A stretch of DNA of 64,000 nucleotides from contig JBEKEK010000001.1 in NCBI GenBank assembly GCA_050013875.1, positions 152,324 through 216,323 of the forward strand, given 5' to 3'. Made by a program: the position numbers and the translations under genes. Below are positions 17,074 to 25,853 of the stretch, piece after piece. The notes below the pieces were generated by a model that saw nothing but the letters and a program-made list of their open reading frames with translations, searched no databases and was not told the origin of the DNA. Each line of letters starts with the position of its first letter. Positions within the stretch are counted from its first letter, which is position 1. The stretch comes from Trebonia sp050013875. Lineage in GTDB: Bacteria > Actinomycetota > Actinomycetes > Streptosporangiales > Streptosporangiaceae.

Positions 17074-17691
17074 ATGACGGAAGACGCGACGATCTCACTG
17101 CTGTCGGACGCCACGCACATCGCCTGCAGGCGAATGACCCCGCAGCACCTGGACGCCCTGCACGCGAGCGTCGACCAGGCGTCCTGCCTGCCGGCCAGGC
17201 CCGACTGGGGGCGCAAGGCCACCGCTCACCTCGAGTTGTTCGCCATTCTCGGCGCCTCGACCGGCGACTCCGACCTGGCGGGGCTGGTGACCTCGGCCGC
17301 CGGGCGGCTGCGCGATCTCACCCTCAACGTCGGCCCTGCCGCCGACGGCATCATCGTGAGCTCACGTCGCAGGCTGCTGCGTGAGCTGAGGGCCTGGGAC
17401 GCCGACGGCGCGGCCCTGGAGATGGAACGTCATCTTGAGCGCCTGCACTTCATGGAGCGGCTGGCCGGCGGAGCCGATCCCGCCAAGATGACCGTTCCCG
17501 GCCGGGAGAAAACCGCCGCGGACCTGCGGACCATTACGGAAGCGGCCGAGCAGGTCAGGCGCGGCGAGACCCTGGTAGCGGAACGGGTCGCGGCGGCCCG
17601 CGCCCGGGGCCATAGCTGGAACGGGATAGCCGACGCCCTTGGCGTCTCCCGGCAGGCAGCGCGTCACCGGTTCGCCGGCAAGCCCGGCTGA
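17074..17691 (+). CDS. FCD-domain protein with a C-terminal helix-turn-helix
   Basis: A 205-aa protein. Residues about 20-130 are all-helical and resemble the FCD ligand-binding domain of FadR-type GntR regulators (LHASVDQASCLPARPD; HLELFAILGAS; a Leu-rich helix; an FME-type end at HLERLHFMERL). No winged helix precedes it. A helix-turn-helix-like segment, GHSWNGIADALGVSRQAARH, ends the protein. This is the reverse of the usual GntR order, HTH first. The domain call comes from residue patterns only. It probably acts as a ligand-responsive regulator of the divergent response regulator or of itself. Confidence 0.6.
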   Translation: MTEDATISLLSDATHIACRRMTPQHLDALHASVDQASCLPARPDWGRKATAHLELFAILGASTGDSDLAGLVTSAAGRLRDLTLNVGPAADGIIVSSRRRLLRELRAWDADGAALEMERHLERLHFMERLAGGADPAKMTVPGREKTAADLRTITEAAEQVRRGETLVAERVAAARARGHSWNGIADALGVSRQAARHRFAGKPG

Positions 17692-17714
17692 AACGAAGGA
17701 CACGGGTCCGTTCG

Positions 17715-17945
17715 GGAAAATCGAAACCGCCGGACCTGCATCAGGGCGAAGCCGAGGAGGTTCAGCTCCCTCCATCGGTCAGGCGACGCGGCCCGCTCGT
17801 CATCGGCGGCTAGCCCGATGCCCCAGATCCGGTCCAGCGGCGATGCCTCGACGAGCACCCGGTCGCCGGTCCCCAGGAGGTACTCGCGCAAGTCATGAGG
17901 GCGCCGCGGACGAGCTCCGCACGCGGGGCCTGCTCGCGGCCTCCG
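17715..17945 (-). pseudogene. NADAR-family C-terminal fragment
   Basis: In the minus frame the sequence reads LREYLLGTGDRVLVEASPLD, then RIWGIGLAADDERAASPDRW and RELNLLGFALMQVR. I recall these as the C-terminal blocks of NADAR/YbiA-type N-glycosidase-like proteins. Just upstream a different frame gives AELVRGAL, the expected preceding block, so a short deletion has removed the linking residues and shifted the frame. The N-terminal two thirds are absent. It fills the gap between the FCD gene and the GNAT gene. Confidence 0.6.
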
Positions 17946-18016
17946 CCGCGCAGTGACCGTTGGGTAAAATATCTGATTCTGATGGTAATTGACACCAAAA
18001 TCGAAGGGCTACATCG

Positions 18017-18715
18017 GTGACGCATCCGCTCGACAACCCGGTGCTCTCATCGCTGACCGGTGCGCATACGCGGTTCGCGGAGCGCCGGGGCAACGTCCTG
18101 CGCTACCCAGTCGATGTCTGCCCGTTTGTCGCGATGCCCGACGAGGCTGGCGAGGCCGACTGGGCGGACGCCGCTGGTCTGCTCGGACCGGGGAACCTGC
18201 TGGCGCTGGCCGGCATCCGGGTCCCGCCGCCAGCCGGCTGGGAGGTCATGATGATCGGCGAGGGCGTCCAGATGACCGGCGATCATCTTGAGGTCGCCGC
18301 CGATCCGGAGGCGGTGCCGCTTGGCCGCGCCGACGTCCCGGACATGCTCGACCTCACCGCGCGCACCAAGCCCGGCCCGTTCCTGCCGCGCACGTACGAG
18401 CTCGGCACGTACCTGGGCATCCGTCGCCACGGCAAGCTGGTCGCGATGGCCGGGGAGCGGCTGCACCCGGAGGGCTGGACGGAGATCAGCGCGGTCTGCA
18501 CCGACGGCGCGTGGCGCGGGCATGGGCTAGCGGGCCGGCTGATCCGGGCCGTTGGCGTGGGCATCCGGGCACGTGGCGAGGTCCCCTTCCTGCATGCGCT
18601 TGCGACGAACCCCGCTATCGCGCTGTACGAGAAGCTGGGTTTCCGGCACCGCCGGTGCATCGTGTTCGCGGCCGCCCGTATCCCGGAAACTCAGCGGCCA
18701 GTCGAGGCGGGCTAG
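18017..18715 (+). CDS. GNAT family N-acetyltransferase
   Basis: A 232-aa protein. The acetyl-CoA loop is TDGAWRGHGLAGRLIRAV at about 160-177 (an R-G-x-G-x-A-type signature). The following LHALATNPAIALYEKLGFRH is the typical second half of GNAT folds of the FR47 kind. The N-terminal 110 residues look like the partner half of a tandem GNAT fold. The GTG start is preceded by GAAGGG. Substrate unknown. Monocistronic. Confidence 0.85.
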   Translation: MTHPLDNPVLSSLTGAHTRFAERRGNVLRYPVDVCPFVAMPDEAGEADWADAAGLLGPGNLLALAGIRVPPPAGWEVMMIGEGVQMTGDHLEVAADPEAVPLGRADVPDMLDLTARTKPGPFLPRTYELGTYLGIRRHGKLVAMAGERLHPEGWTEISAVCTDGAWRGHGLAGRLIRAVGVGIRARGEVPFLHALATNPAIALYEKLGFRHRRCIVFAAARIPETQRPVEAG

Positions 18716-19056
18716 CAGGCTAGGGCGTCGAAAACGGCGAGCGAGTGGGCACGGGGCACGACCACGGAATTCTCTTAGCAGCGCCCGATTCCCTACACAA
18801 AGATGCATCGCTGTCGCTCTGGGTAGTCACTTTAGGAACTTCAATATCAATTTTAATTTCAGCGACATTGCCATCTAGCGCACCCGGCCCGGATCTCACT
18901 TAAGCCGCAAAATAACTTTTTGTCACAAACCGGTTTTTTTGGTTACCCATCGCTAATATTGCGGCAAACCGCTCGTAATCACCGGCGGTCAAAAGGACAG
19001 ACCTGAGGTGTCGTGTACCGCGAGGACACGCCCTCAAGCCCGGGGGGGACCAGAAG
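18716..19056. other. 341-bp gene-free gap, locally AT-rich, upstream of a TTG-started lipoprotein gene
   Basis: The central part (18830-18990) is unusually A/T-rich for this genome, with runs such as TTTTAATTT and CGGTTTTTTTGG, as expected for a promoter region. No coding pattern or family fragment is recognisable. A hairpin lies near the start codon (see the next entry). Confidence 0.5.
19004..19036 (+). promoter_or_regulatory. stem-loop in the 5' leader of the NMT1-like binding protein
   Basis: TGAGG pairs with CCTCA and CGTGT with ACACG, around a nine-base loop with a small bulge, ending about 20 bases before the TTG start. It could modulate translation. It does not match a riboswitch consensus I know. 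Confidence 0.3.
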
Positions 19057-20067
19057 TTGCGTATCCGTAAATTCGCCGCGTCACCGTGGATCGCGCTAGC
19101 AGTCGCCGCGTCCGCCGCCCTAGCAGGGGGATGCTCCTCGAACACCGGCACGGCGGCGGTTGTTTCCGCCTTCACGCGGCCCGAGGAACCGAACATCACG
19201 GTCGCCGCCTCGCCGGCGGTTGACCTGGCCGGCCTGTACATCGCTCAGGACGACGGGCTTTTCGCCAGGCAAGGGCTTCATGTGACGATCGAGGAGATCC
19301 CCAGCAGCCAGGTGGTCAGCGTTCAGCTCAAGGGCCAGGTCGACATCAGCGCCCAGAGCTATCTGCCTTACATCGAGGCGCAGGCGGCCGGCGCCAGGTT
19401 CCGCATCCTGGCCGAGGCATCGACCCTCAAGCCGGGCACGCGCGCCCTGGTCGTCACGGGTGCCTCGCACATGACGTCGATCGCGGGCCTCGCGAGGCAG
19501 AAGATCGGGGTCAACGGGACCAACAGCATTGGCACCCTGCTGACCAGCGCGCTTCTTCAGGAACACGGGATATCCCCTGCGAAGGTCGAATTCATCACGG
19601 ACCCGAAGGGATACCCCGCGATGCCCGGCCAGCTCCAGACCGGAAGTTGGGGGGCGGCGCTGCTGGCCGAGCCCTACGTCACCATCGCCGAACAGCACTA
19701 TGGCGACCAGGAACTGGCCGACATGGATCAGGGCGCCACCGAGAACTTCCCGATGGACGGGTACGTGGCCACCCAGGCGTGGGCCGAGGCACACCCGAAG
19801 ACGGCCGCCGCCTTCGTGCGCGCGATCCAGGAGGGCCAGACGATCGCCGATACCGAGCCGCTGGTCGTTCAGGCGGCCATAGCGAAGTCCGACAACCTGT
19901 CGTCCGAGGTAACCGCCGTCATGGCGCTGCCCGGATTCCCGACCGGTCCGGTGGACGCGCGGAATATCCAGCGGGTCGCCGAGGTCATGCTCGAGTTCGG
20001 CGTACTCGGCAACCAATACAGCGCCGAGGTCGAGCAAGGCACCCTGATCCGGTCAATGATCGGCTGA
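19057..20067 (+). CDS. ABC transporter substrate-binding lipoprotein, NMT1/SsuA-like
   Basis: A 336-aa protein. The signal peptide ends in a lipobox LAGGC (Cys at about residue 27), so it is anchored outside the membrane. The mature part opens with ITVAASPAVDLAGLYIAQDD and GLFARQGLHVTIEEI, the pattern of nitrate/sulfonate/taurine or thiamin-precursor binding proteins. The TTG start follows a seven-G run acting as ribosome binding site. No permease or ATPase of that type is adjacent, so it is either an orphan receptor or serves a transporter elsewhere. Confidence 0.85.
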   Translation: MRIRKFAASPWIALAVAASAALAGGCSSNTGTAAVVSAFTRPEEPNITVAASPAVDLAGLYIAQDDGLFARQGLHVTIEEIPSSQVVSVQLKGQVDISAQSYLPYIEAQAAGARFRILAEASTLKPGTRALVVTGASHMTSIAGLARQKIGVNGTNSIGTLLTSALLQEHGISPAKVEFITDPKGYPAMPGQLQTGSWGAALLAEPYVTIAEQHYGDQELADMDQGATENFPMDGYVATQAWAEAHPKTAAAFVRAIQEGQTIADTEPLVVQAAIAKSDNLSSEVTAVMALPGFPTGPVDARNIQRVAEVMLEFGVLGNQYSAEVEQGTLIRSMIG

Positions 20068-20144
20068 GGACGAGAGCTTCCTATTCGGCCTATCGGCAAT
20101 AAGGAAATTGCCTAGTCTGATCGCATGACCAAGGTCTTTTAATC

Positions 20145-20313
20145 CGTCGACGCACCGCGCTGGCGATGGTCGACGCGGCCGAGCGGGGACGGGTCTCTTC
20201 CCTCCGGCGGCACCATCGTCGAGGCCACGTCGGGCAACACTCGGGTCGCCCGCGGCCTCGGCCCGTCGGATCTGGTGGCCGAGGTCGCCTGGCCGAAACC
20301 GACACCTCACTGA
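20145..20313 (+). pseudogene. cysteine synthase-like remnant
   Basis: One frame reads RRTALAMVDAAERGR and, after a shift near 20200, the next reads LPSGGTIVEATSGNTRVARG. Together these resemble the PLP-enzyme block of cysteine synthase/CBS (RxALAMIxxAE...GGTIVExTSGNTG). The Lys-containing N-terminus and nearly all of the C-terminal half are missing, and a stop follows soon after. It lies between two unrelated transporter genes. Confidence 0.5.
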
Positions 20314-20341
20314 TACAAATTCGACACAAGACCGCCAGAAG

Positions 20342-20370
20342 TTGTCAAAATACGACGGATTCGGCATACT
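20342..20370 (+). promoter_or_regulatory. sigma70-type promoter for the peptide-binding protein operon
   Basis: TTGTCA and CATACT are separated by exactly 17 bases, and the dyad at 20390 lies just downstream. The distance to the GTG start is about 57 bp. Confidence 0.5.
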
Positions 20371-20389
20371 CTCGATGTAAAGTTTTTGT

Positions 20390-20406
20390 CCTAGTAAATC
20401 ACTAGG
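20390..20406. promoter_or_regulatory. operator candidate CCTAGT-N5-ACTAGG
   Basis: Perfect 6-bp inverted repeat with a five-base spacer, placed downstream of the probable -10 box and 20 bp before the GTG start. The position suits a repressor. Confidence 0.5.
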
Positions 20407-20426
20407 TTTTATGGAGATTGTGCGAC

Positions 20427-22292
20427 GTGTCACGTACCGAGAGCAAACCCCTCATCCGAACCCGCCGTCGGTTGGCCCTCACGGCGGCTACCACCCTGCT
20501 GACGGCCGCGGGTCTGGCAGCATGCTCCGGCGCAGGTGGCAGCTCCGCCATCGGCAGCGGCAGCACCACCAGCACTACCGGCCAGAAGGTCGAGGGCGGC
20601 ACCGTCACCATCCCATGGGTGGCTGCGACACCGAACTTCATCTTCCCGCTGGTCCCCGCGACCAACTCGGACGGCTACAACGAGAATCTGTCGTCACCGC
20701 TGTGGCCGAACCTGGTCTACGAGGGTGACGGCGCGCAGTCGACGATCAACCCGCAGGAGAGCCTGTATAGCTCTCTGACCTACAGCAACGGCGACAGGAC
20801 GGTCACGATCGTCCTCAAGCCGTGGCAGTGGTCTGATGGCAAGCCGATCACAAGCAGGGACTTCACGTTCACGTACAACCTGCTGAAGGCCAACGTGCCG
20901 AACTGGCAGAGCTACGTGCAAGGCCTGTTCCCCGACGATGTCAAGAGCGTGCAGACGCCGAACAGCTCTACGATCGTCCTCAACCTGACCCAGTCCTACA
21001 ACCCCACCTTCTTCACCGAGGACGTGATCGCCAGCATCCCGCTGCTGCCCCAGCACGCGTGGGACAGGGAGTCGGCGACCGGCACGGCCGGCAACTACGA
21101 CGAGACCAAGAGCGGCGCCAAGGCCGTCTACACCTTCCTGCAGAAGGAAGGCGGCGACATCGCCACCTTCGCCACCAACCCGCTGTGGCAAGTGGTGGAC
21201 GGGCCGTGGAAGCTCAAGAGCTTCAGCACCGACGGCGAATACATCTACGTCCCCAACAAGAACTACTCCGGTCCGGACAAGCCAGCACTCGACGAGGTCA
21301 TCAACGAGCCGTTCACCTCGGACACCGCGGAGTTCGACGCGCTGCGATCCGGCAGCAGCCTGACCGTGGGCGGCCTGCCGCAGAACGACCTCCGCCAGAT
21401 CCCTGAGCTGAAGGCCGAGGGCTACTCCGTCGCCACCCAGCCGATTCCCGGCGTGTCCGGCATCTACCCGAACTTCTACAACTCCCAGGTCGGGGCGATC
21501 GCCAGCCAGCTGTATATCAGGCAGGCACTGGAAGAGCTGATCAACCGCCCCCAGATCGTGAGCAAGGTCTACGACGGCTACGCCGACCCGGGAAACGGGC
21601 CGATTCCCGTCGGTGGCTTCACCAGCCTGCTGTCCCCGCTGGAAAAGAGCGGTGGCCCGTACCCGTACGACCCGGCCAAGGCGATCGCGCTGCTGAAGGC
21701 ACACGGCTGGACGGTCACGCCGAACGGCACCACGACCTGCGCGGCCCCCGGCACGAGCGCGACCGAATGCGGCGCGGGCATCGCCAAGGGTGCGGCGCTC
21801 TCCTTCCAGCTGCTGTACTCCTCCGGGAGCACCAGCAACGACGAGCAGTTCGCCGCGATCCAGAGCTCGGAGGAGCAGGCCGGCATCAAGATCAGCCTCA
21901 AGGCCGAGCCGTTCAACACGCTGGTCTCCACGGTCGGAGTCTGCAACGCCAGCAGCCACCCCGCTTCGTCCTGCGGCTGGCAGCTGGTCTACTTCGGCTA
22001 CGACCCGTACGGCCTTGACCCCGCGGGTGACGGGATCTTCAACACCGACAGCACGGGTAACCAGGGCGGCTATTCCAGTGCCGAGGAAGACAAGCTCATC
22101 AACGAGACCGAGTTCGGCAGCAGCACGCAGACGTTCTTCGCCTACGAGGACTACACCGCGGAGCAGCTTCCGCAGCTGTGGCTGCCGCTGCCGTCCAACA
22201 TCCAGGTGTACAAGACCGACCTGGCCGGCTACGCACCGCTGAACCCGTTCAGTGGCGGCCTGAACCCCGAGGACTGGTACTTCACGAAGTGA
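20427..22292 (+). CDS. ABC transporter substrate-binding protein, peptide/nickel type (family 5)
   Basis: A 621-aa lipoprotein. A basic N-terminus and hydrophobic stretch end in LAAC (Cys about 33). The mature domain shows the SBP_bac_5 layout: KPWQWSDGKPITSRDFTFTY near 135, and RQALEELINRPQIV near 365. It contains two extra Cys-bounded insertions (TTCAAPGTSATECG; VCNASSHPASSCG). GTG at 20427 was preferred because GGAG is ten bases upstream. Its stop overlaps the permease start. The family binds oligopeptides, dipeptides, nickel or other small ligands; specificity is unknown. Confidence 0.92.
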   Translation: MSRTESKPLIRTRRRLALTAATTLLTAAGLAACSGAGGSSAIGSGSTTSTTGQKVEGGTVTIPWVAATPNFIFPLVPATNSDGYNENLSSPLWPNLVYEGDGAQSTINPQESLYSSLTYSNGDRTVTIVLKPWQWSDGKPITSRDFTFTYNLLKANVPNWQSYVQGLFPDDVKSVQTPNSSTIVLNLTQSYNPTFFTEDVIASIPLLPQHAWDRESATGTAGNYDETKSGAKAVYTFLQKEGGDIATFATNPLWQVVDGPWKLKSFSTDGEYIYVPNKNYSGPDKPALDEVINEPFTSDTAEFDALRSGSSLTVGGLPQNDLRQIPELKAEGYSVATQPIPGVSGIYPNFYNSQVGAIASQLYIRQALEELINRPQIVSKVYDGYADPGNGPIPVGGFTSLLSPLEKSGGPYPYDPAKAIALLKAHGWTVTPNGTTTCAAPGTSATECGAGIAKGAALSFQLLYSSGSTSNDEQFAAIQSSEEQAGIKISLKAEPFNTLVSTVGVCNASSHPASSCGWQLVYFGYDPYGLDPAGDGIFNTDSTGNQGGYSSAEEDKLINETEFGSSTQTFFAYEDYTAEQLPQLWLPLPSNIQVYKTDLAGYAPLNPFSGGLNPEDWYFTK

Positions 22293-23242
22293 CGTCCTAC
22301 CTCGCCAGGCGCGCTGCCCAGGCCATCGTGGTCGTGATCGGCGTCATGATCTTGACGTTCATCATGATCCACATGGTCCCGGGCAGCGCGGCCCGGGCGA
22401 TCCTGGGACTCAAGGCCACCCCCCAGAAGATCGCCATCTTCAACCAGGCCTACGGCCTCAATAAGCCGCTGTACGTGCAGTTCATCGACTACGTCGTGCA
22501 GGTGTGCCACGGCAACCTCGGGACCTCCTACGAGCTGCAGCAACCGGTGTCGACGCTGATCATCGAGCGGATGCCTGAAGACGCCCTGCTGCTTGGCAGC
22601 TCCACCGTCCTGGCCCTGGTGATCGCCATCCCGATGGGCATCTACCAGGCGGTGAAACGGAACCGCCCGAGCGACTACCTGCTCGACGGTGTCTCGTTCA
22701 CGCTCTACACGATGCCGGACTTCTTCCTCGCGCTGATGCTGATCGCGCTGTGCTGCGTGCAGTTCCACTGGCTGCCGCCGCTGGCGCCCCAGGCGACGAC
22801 CGTCGGCGGCGTGCTGGCGGACCCGGCGGGCCTGGTGCTGCCGGTGCTGACGCTGACGCTGTCCAGCGTCGCCGGATTCAGCCGCTATATGCGCGCTTCC
22901 GCGATCGACGTGCTCGCGCAGGATTTCCTGCGCACCGCGCGGGCCAAGGGCATGGCGGAGCGCCGGGTGCTGGCGCGGCATGTCATGCGGAACTCGATCC
23001 TGCCGGTCGTGACCCTGGTCGGCCTGTCGCTGCCCGGCATCTTCGGCGGCGCGATCATCATCGAGGAGATATTCAATTACCAGGGGGTCGGGCTGCTCTT
23101 CTTCCAGGCGGCGGTCAGCCATGACTTCCCGATCCTGCTCGGCGGCGCGCTGATCGCGGGCGTCGCCACCGTGCTTGGCAACCTGGCCGCTGACGTCGCC
23201 TACGGCTTCTTCGACCCGAGGATCCGCAATGACCACGCGTGA
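22289..23242 (+). CDS. ABC transporter permease, DppB/OppB type
   Basis: A 317-aa protein with six predicted membrane segments. The N-terminal signature is YLARRAAQAIVVVIGVMIL, and the coupling-loop region reads RTARAKGMAERRVLARHVMR. It starts at GTG inside the stop of the binding-protein gene (GTGA overlap). It forms the channel with the next gene. Confidence 0.93.
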   Translation: MTSYLARRAAQAIVVVIGVMILTFIMIHMVPGSAARAILGLKATPQKIAIFNQAYGLNKPLYVQFIDYVVQVCHGNLGTSYELQQPVSTLIIERMPEDALLLGSSTVLALVIAIPMGIYQAVKRNRPSDYLLDGVSFTLYTMPDFFLALMLIALCCVQFHWLPPLAPQATTVGGVLADPAGLVLPVLTLTLSSVAGFSRYMRASAIDVLAQDFLRTARAKGMAERRVLARHVMRNSILPVVTLVGLSLPGIFGGAIIIEEIFNYQGVGLLFFQAAVSHDFPILLGGALIAGVATVLGNLAADVAYGFFDPRIRNDHA

Positions 23243-24137
23243 AGTGCCGGTCGACGCCAGCTTGGCCGGCCCGAGCGCAGGCTCTAACGGCGGCCAGCGG
23301 CAATCCGCGCGCTCCGCCTTCCGGGACTGGGCGAGCCTGCGGCAGGCCCAGATCGGCGTCGGCCTCGTGTTGGCGCTGGTGGCGTTCTCGTTTCTCGGGC
23401 CGCTGTTCTACCACACCAACCAGGTGACGGTGAACCTCAACAACGCGACCCTGCCACCGGAGGCGGGCCACCCGCTCGGCACCGACGGCGACGGCTTTGA
23501 CATTCTCGGCCGGCTGATGCGCGGCGGGCGGTCGTCGCTCGAGCTCGGCTTCGCGGTCGCGATCACCACCACCGTGGTCGGCACCCTGTACGGGGCGATC
23601 GCCGGCTGGCTGGGCGGGATCGTGGACATCGTCTTGATGCGCGTCGTTGACACGCTGCTGGCCGTCCCCACGCTGATGCTGCTGCTCATCCTGGTTAACA
23701 TCTTCACCCCGAACCTGCTGATGATCATCCTGCTGCTGTCGGCGCTGTCCTGGCTCGGCACCGCCCGCCTGGTCAGGGGCGAGGTGCTGGCGCTGCGGGT
23801 GCGCGACTACGTGCAGGCGGCGAAGACGGTCGGTGGCGGCCAGTGGTGGATCATCCGCCGTCACCTGGTGCCGAACGCCTTCGGCGTGATCGTGGTCAGC
23901 GCCACCTTCACGGTCGCGGACGCGATCCTGACCATGTCCGCGCTCAGCTTCCTCGGCCTCGGCCTGCCGCCACCCGCCTCGGACTGGGGCTCGATGCTCA
24001 CCAACGGGCTTGACTACCTGTTCGACGGCTACTGGTGGATGATCTACCCGGCCGCGATCATCCTGGTCGTCACGGTCATCGCCTTCAACCTCATCGGGGA
24101 GTCGATCCGCGACTCCCTCGACGTCCGCCTCCGTTAG
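23229..24137 (+). CDS. ABC transporter permease, DppC/OppC type
   Basis: A 302-aa protein with a hydrophilic N-terminus, then six membrane segments. The coupling motif region is VRDYVQAAKTVGGGQWWIIR. The C-terminal FNLIGESIRDSLDVRLR is typical. It overlaps dppB by 14 bases. No ATPase (DppD/F) follows, so the transporter must borrow ATPases from elsewhere. The last 60 bases plus a short tail are duplicated 4.3 kb downstream. Confidence 0.93.
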   Translation: MTTREVPVDASLAGPSAGSNGGQRQSARSAFRDWASLRQAQIGVGLVLALVAFSFLGPLFYHTNQVTVNLNNATLPPEAGHPLGTDGDGFDILGRLMRGGRSSLELGFAVAITTTVVGTLYGAIAGWLGGIVDIVLMRVVDTLLAVPTLMLLLILVNIFTPNLLMIILLLSALSWLGTARLVRGEVLALRVRDYVQAAKTVGGGQWWIIRRHLVPNAFGVIVVSATFTVADAILTMSALSFLGLGLPPPASDWGSMLTNGLDYLFDGYWWMIYPAAIILVVTVIAFNLIGESIRDSLDVRLR

Positions 24138-24143
24138 CCCCCT
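24078..24143 (+). repeat. 66-bp direct repeat, copy 1 (3' end of dppC)
   Basis: This copy codes for the end of the DppC-type permease and its stop. It matches 28420-28485 with only two differences. Confidence 0.95.
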
Positions 24144-24168
24144 GTTGCCGGGACGAGAGTCGGCTGCG

Positions 24169-24207
24169 GTCCGTTCGGTGAAATCAAAAGCATTGATCCG
24201 AACGGAC
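24169..24207 (+). terminator. hairpin terminator after dppC
   Basis: Perfect 10-bp stem GTCCGTTCGG / CCGAACGGAC with a smaller inner stem ATCAA / TTGAT. Located 32 bp after the permease stop. No U-run follows. Confidence 0.5.
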
Positions 24208-24352
24208 CCGTAGCTCCGCGTTGTCCGCATACGGCTCGCCCACTGGCTAGGCGCGCATTCCGTCCGCGCAAAGATCGACCGCAAGAGGGCATGACAGCTG
24301 CCTGATAATGTCGTGATAACGTCCCATCCGATTTATCAGCACTGGTTTCGAA

Positions 24353-25760
24353 ATGCGGAGACGAAATGCGGTTCGGGGTGCTGGGCTGTTGCAGGTGATA
24401 GCCGGGGAATCTGATGAGCCTTGTGCAATCTCAGCGGCCCGGCTGCGGGCGCTGTTGGCGGTTCTGTTGTGGCGGGCGAACCAGCCGATGTCGACCGACG
24501 AAATCGCCGAGTTGGTGTGGGACGGCGCGCCGCCCAACGGCGCGCCGGACGCGATCCGCGCTCTGATCATGCGGCCGCGGCGGCGGCTGGGCACCCGAGC
24601 GGCGGCCAGGATCGTGACCCGTTCTCCCGGCTACGCCATCGAGATCTCCGGTGCCGAGCTGGGATGGCGCGTCGAGGCGGACCTGCACCACGGCCGCCAT
24701 GAGCAGTTGGTCCCCCAGCTACAAGAGCTGACCGCCTGCCACCCGGTCCGGGAACAATTCCACGGCCAGCTCATGCTCGCCCTCCACCGGTGCGGGCGCC
24801 AAGCCGAAGCCCTGGCCGTGCACTGGGCACATCAACACTGCGACCGTTTCCCCGACGGGCAGCTGTACGTCAACCTGCGCGGCTTCGACCCGACCGGCGC
24901 GCCGCTGCCCTCGGCCGACGCCGTGCGCCGGTTCCTGACCACGCTAGGCGTGCCTCGTGAGCTGCACGGCGACCCAGCCGTACTGGACTGGTTCGACGCA
25001 GAACACCCCAACGCGCTGGCCGCCTTGCAGACTGCCTCCGCCTACCGCTGGCACCTCACGGTCTGGCGGCTGGCCTGGGTCCTGTCTGTCTTCCATACCT
25101 GGCGGGGACTCCGCCACGACGATCTAGTCGTGTGGCAGGCCGCGGCGGACGCGGCCGACCACCTGCCCGACCCCACCACCCGCACCCTCGCCTACCGGTG
25201 GCTCGGCCGCGCCTACGCAGATTTGGGCCGCCACCACGAGGCGATCGAGCACCTGAACCAGGCCCTGGCCGAGTCCGAGCACCACCACGACTGCACTGAA
25301 CAAGCCCATACCCACCGGCAGCTCGCTCGGGCCTGGGAGCGGCGCGGCGATGACCAGCTAGCCTTGCACCACGCCACCCGCGCCCTGAATCTGTTCCGGG
25401 ATCTCGGCCAGCCAGTGTGGGAAGCCCGGGCGCTCAGCATGGTGGGCTGGTCCGCCGCCCGGCTGGGCGAGTACGAACTCGCTCGCGCCTACTGCCAGGC
25501 CACCCTGACCACGTTCCAGCGCCACGATGACCCCTACGGCGAGGCGGCCGTGCTCAACAGCCTCGGCTACATCGAGCACCACACTGGACAGCACCAGCAG
25601 GCCATCGATTACTACCAGCAGGCCCTTGACTTGCTCTGCGGCCTCGGCAACACCTACGAATCCGCCGACATCCTCGACCGCATCGGCCACCCGCACGCCG
25701 CCGTCGGCCAGCACGAGCTCCCAGGTCCGACACCAGCCCGCATAAGCCCCGGAAGGCACG
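24353..25760 (+). pseudogene. AfsR/SARP regulator remnant with multiple deletions
   Basis: Recognisable blocks follow in the right order but with gaps. Block 1 is a winged helix (RLRALLAVLLWRANQPMSTD; SPGYAIEIS). Block 2 is a BTAD fragment (EADLHHGRHEQLVPQLQELT). Block 3 is an NB-ARC fragment that lacks its P-loop and starts at LAVHWAH. Block 4 is a TPR array of about 230 residues. An upstream ATG at 24365 opens MRFGVLG in another frame, the usual family start, so the 5' end is frameshifted too. After VGQHE the TPR frame is lost. The open frame runs on to 26011, into the next gene. A normal family member would be about 950-1000 aa. Confidence 0.75.
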
Positions 25761-25853
25761 TTGTCACGCGGTTATCACCGAAATATCACGCTCCCGTGCG
25801 AGCCTCCACCTGCGGACAGATTCCGCGATCACAGGCAGCAGAAGGAGCAGATC

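Noticed and set aside
18961..19056. Possible TPP or other riboswitch before the NMT1-like gene
   Set aside because: A short hairpin is present, but the conserved TPP core elements (CUGAGA and the second conserved arm) are not there in the right order.
24169..24207. Terminal inverted repeat of an insertion sequence next to the dppC tail
   Set aside because: It is a single hairpin with no transposase nearby and no partner copy at the other end of the 4.3-kb segment.
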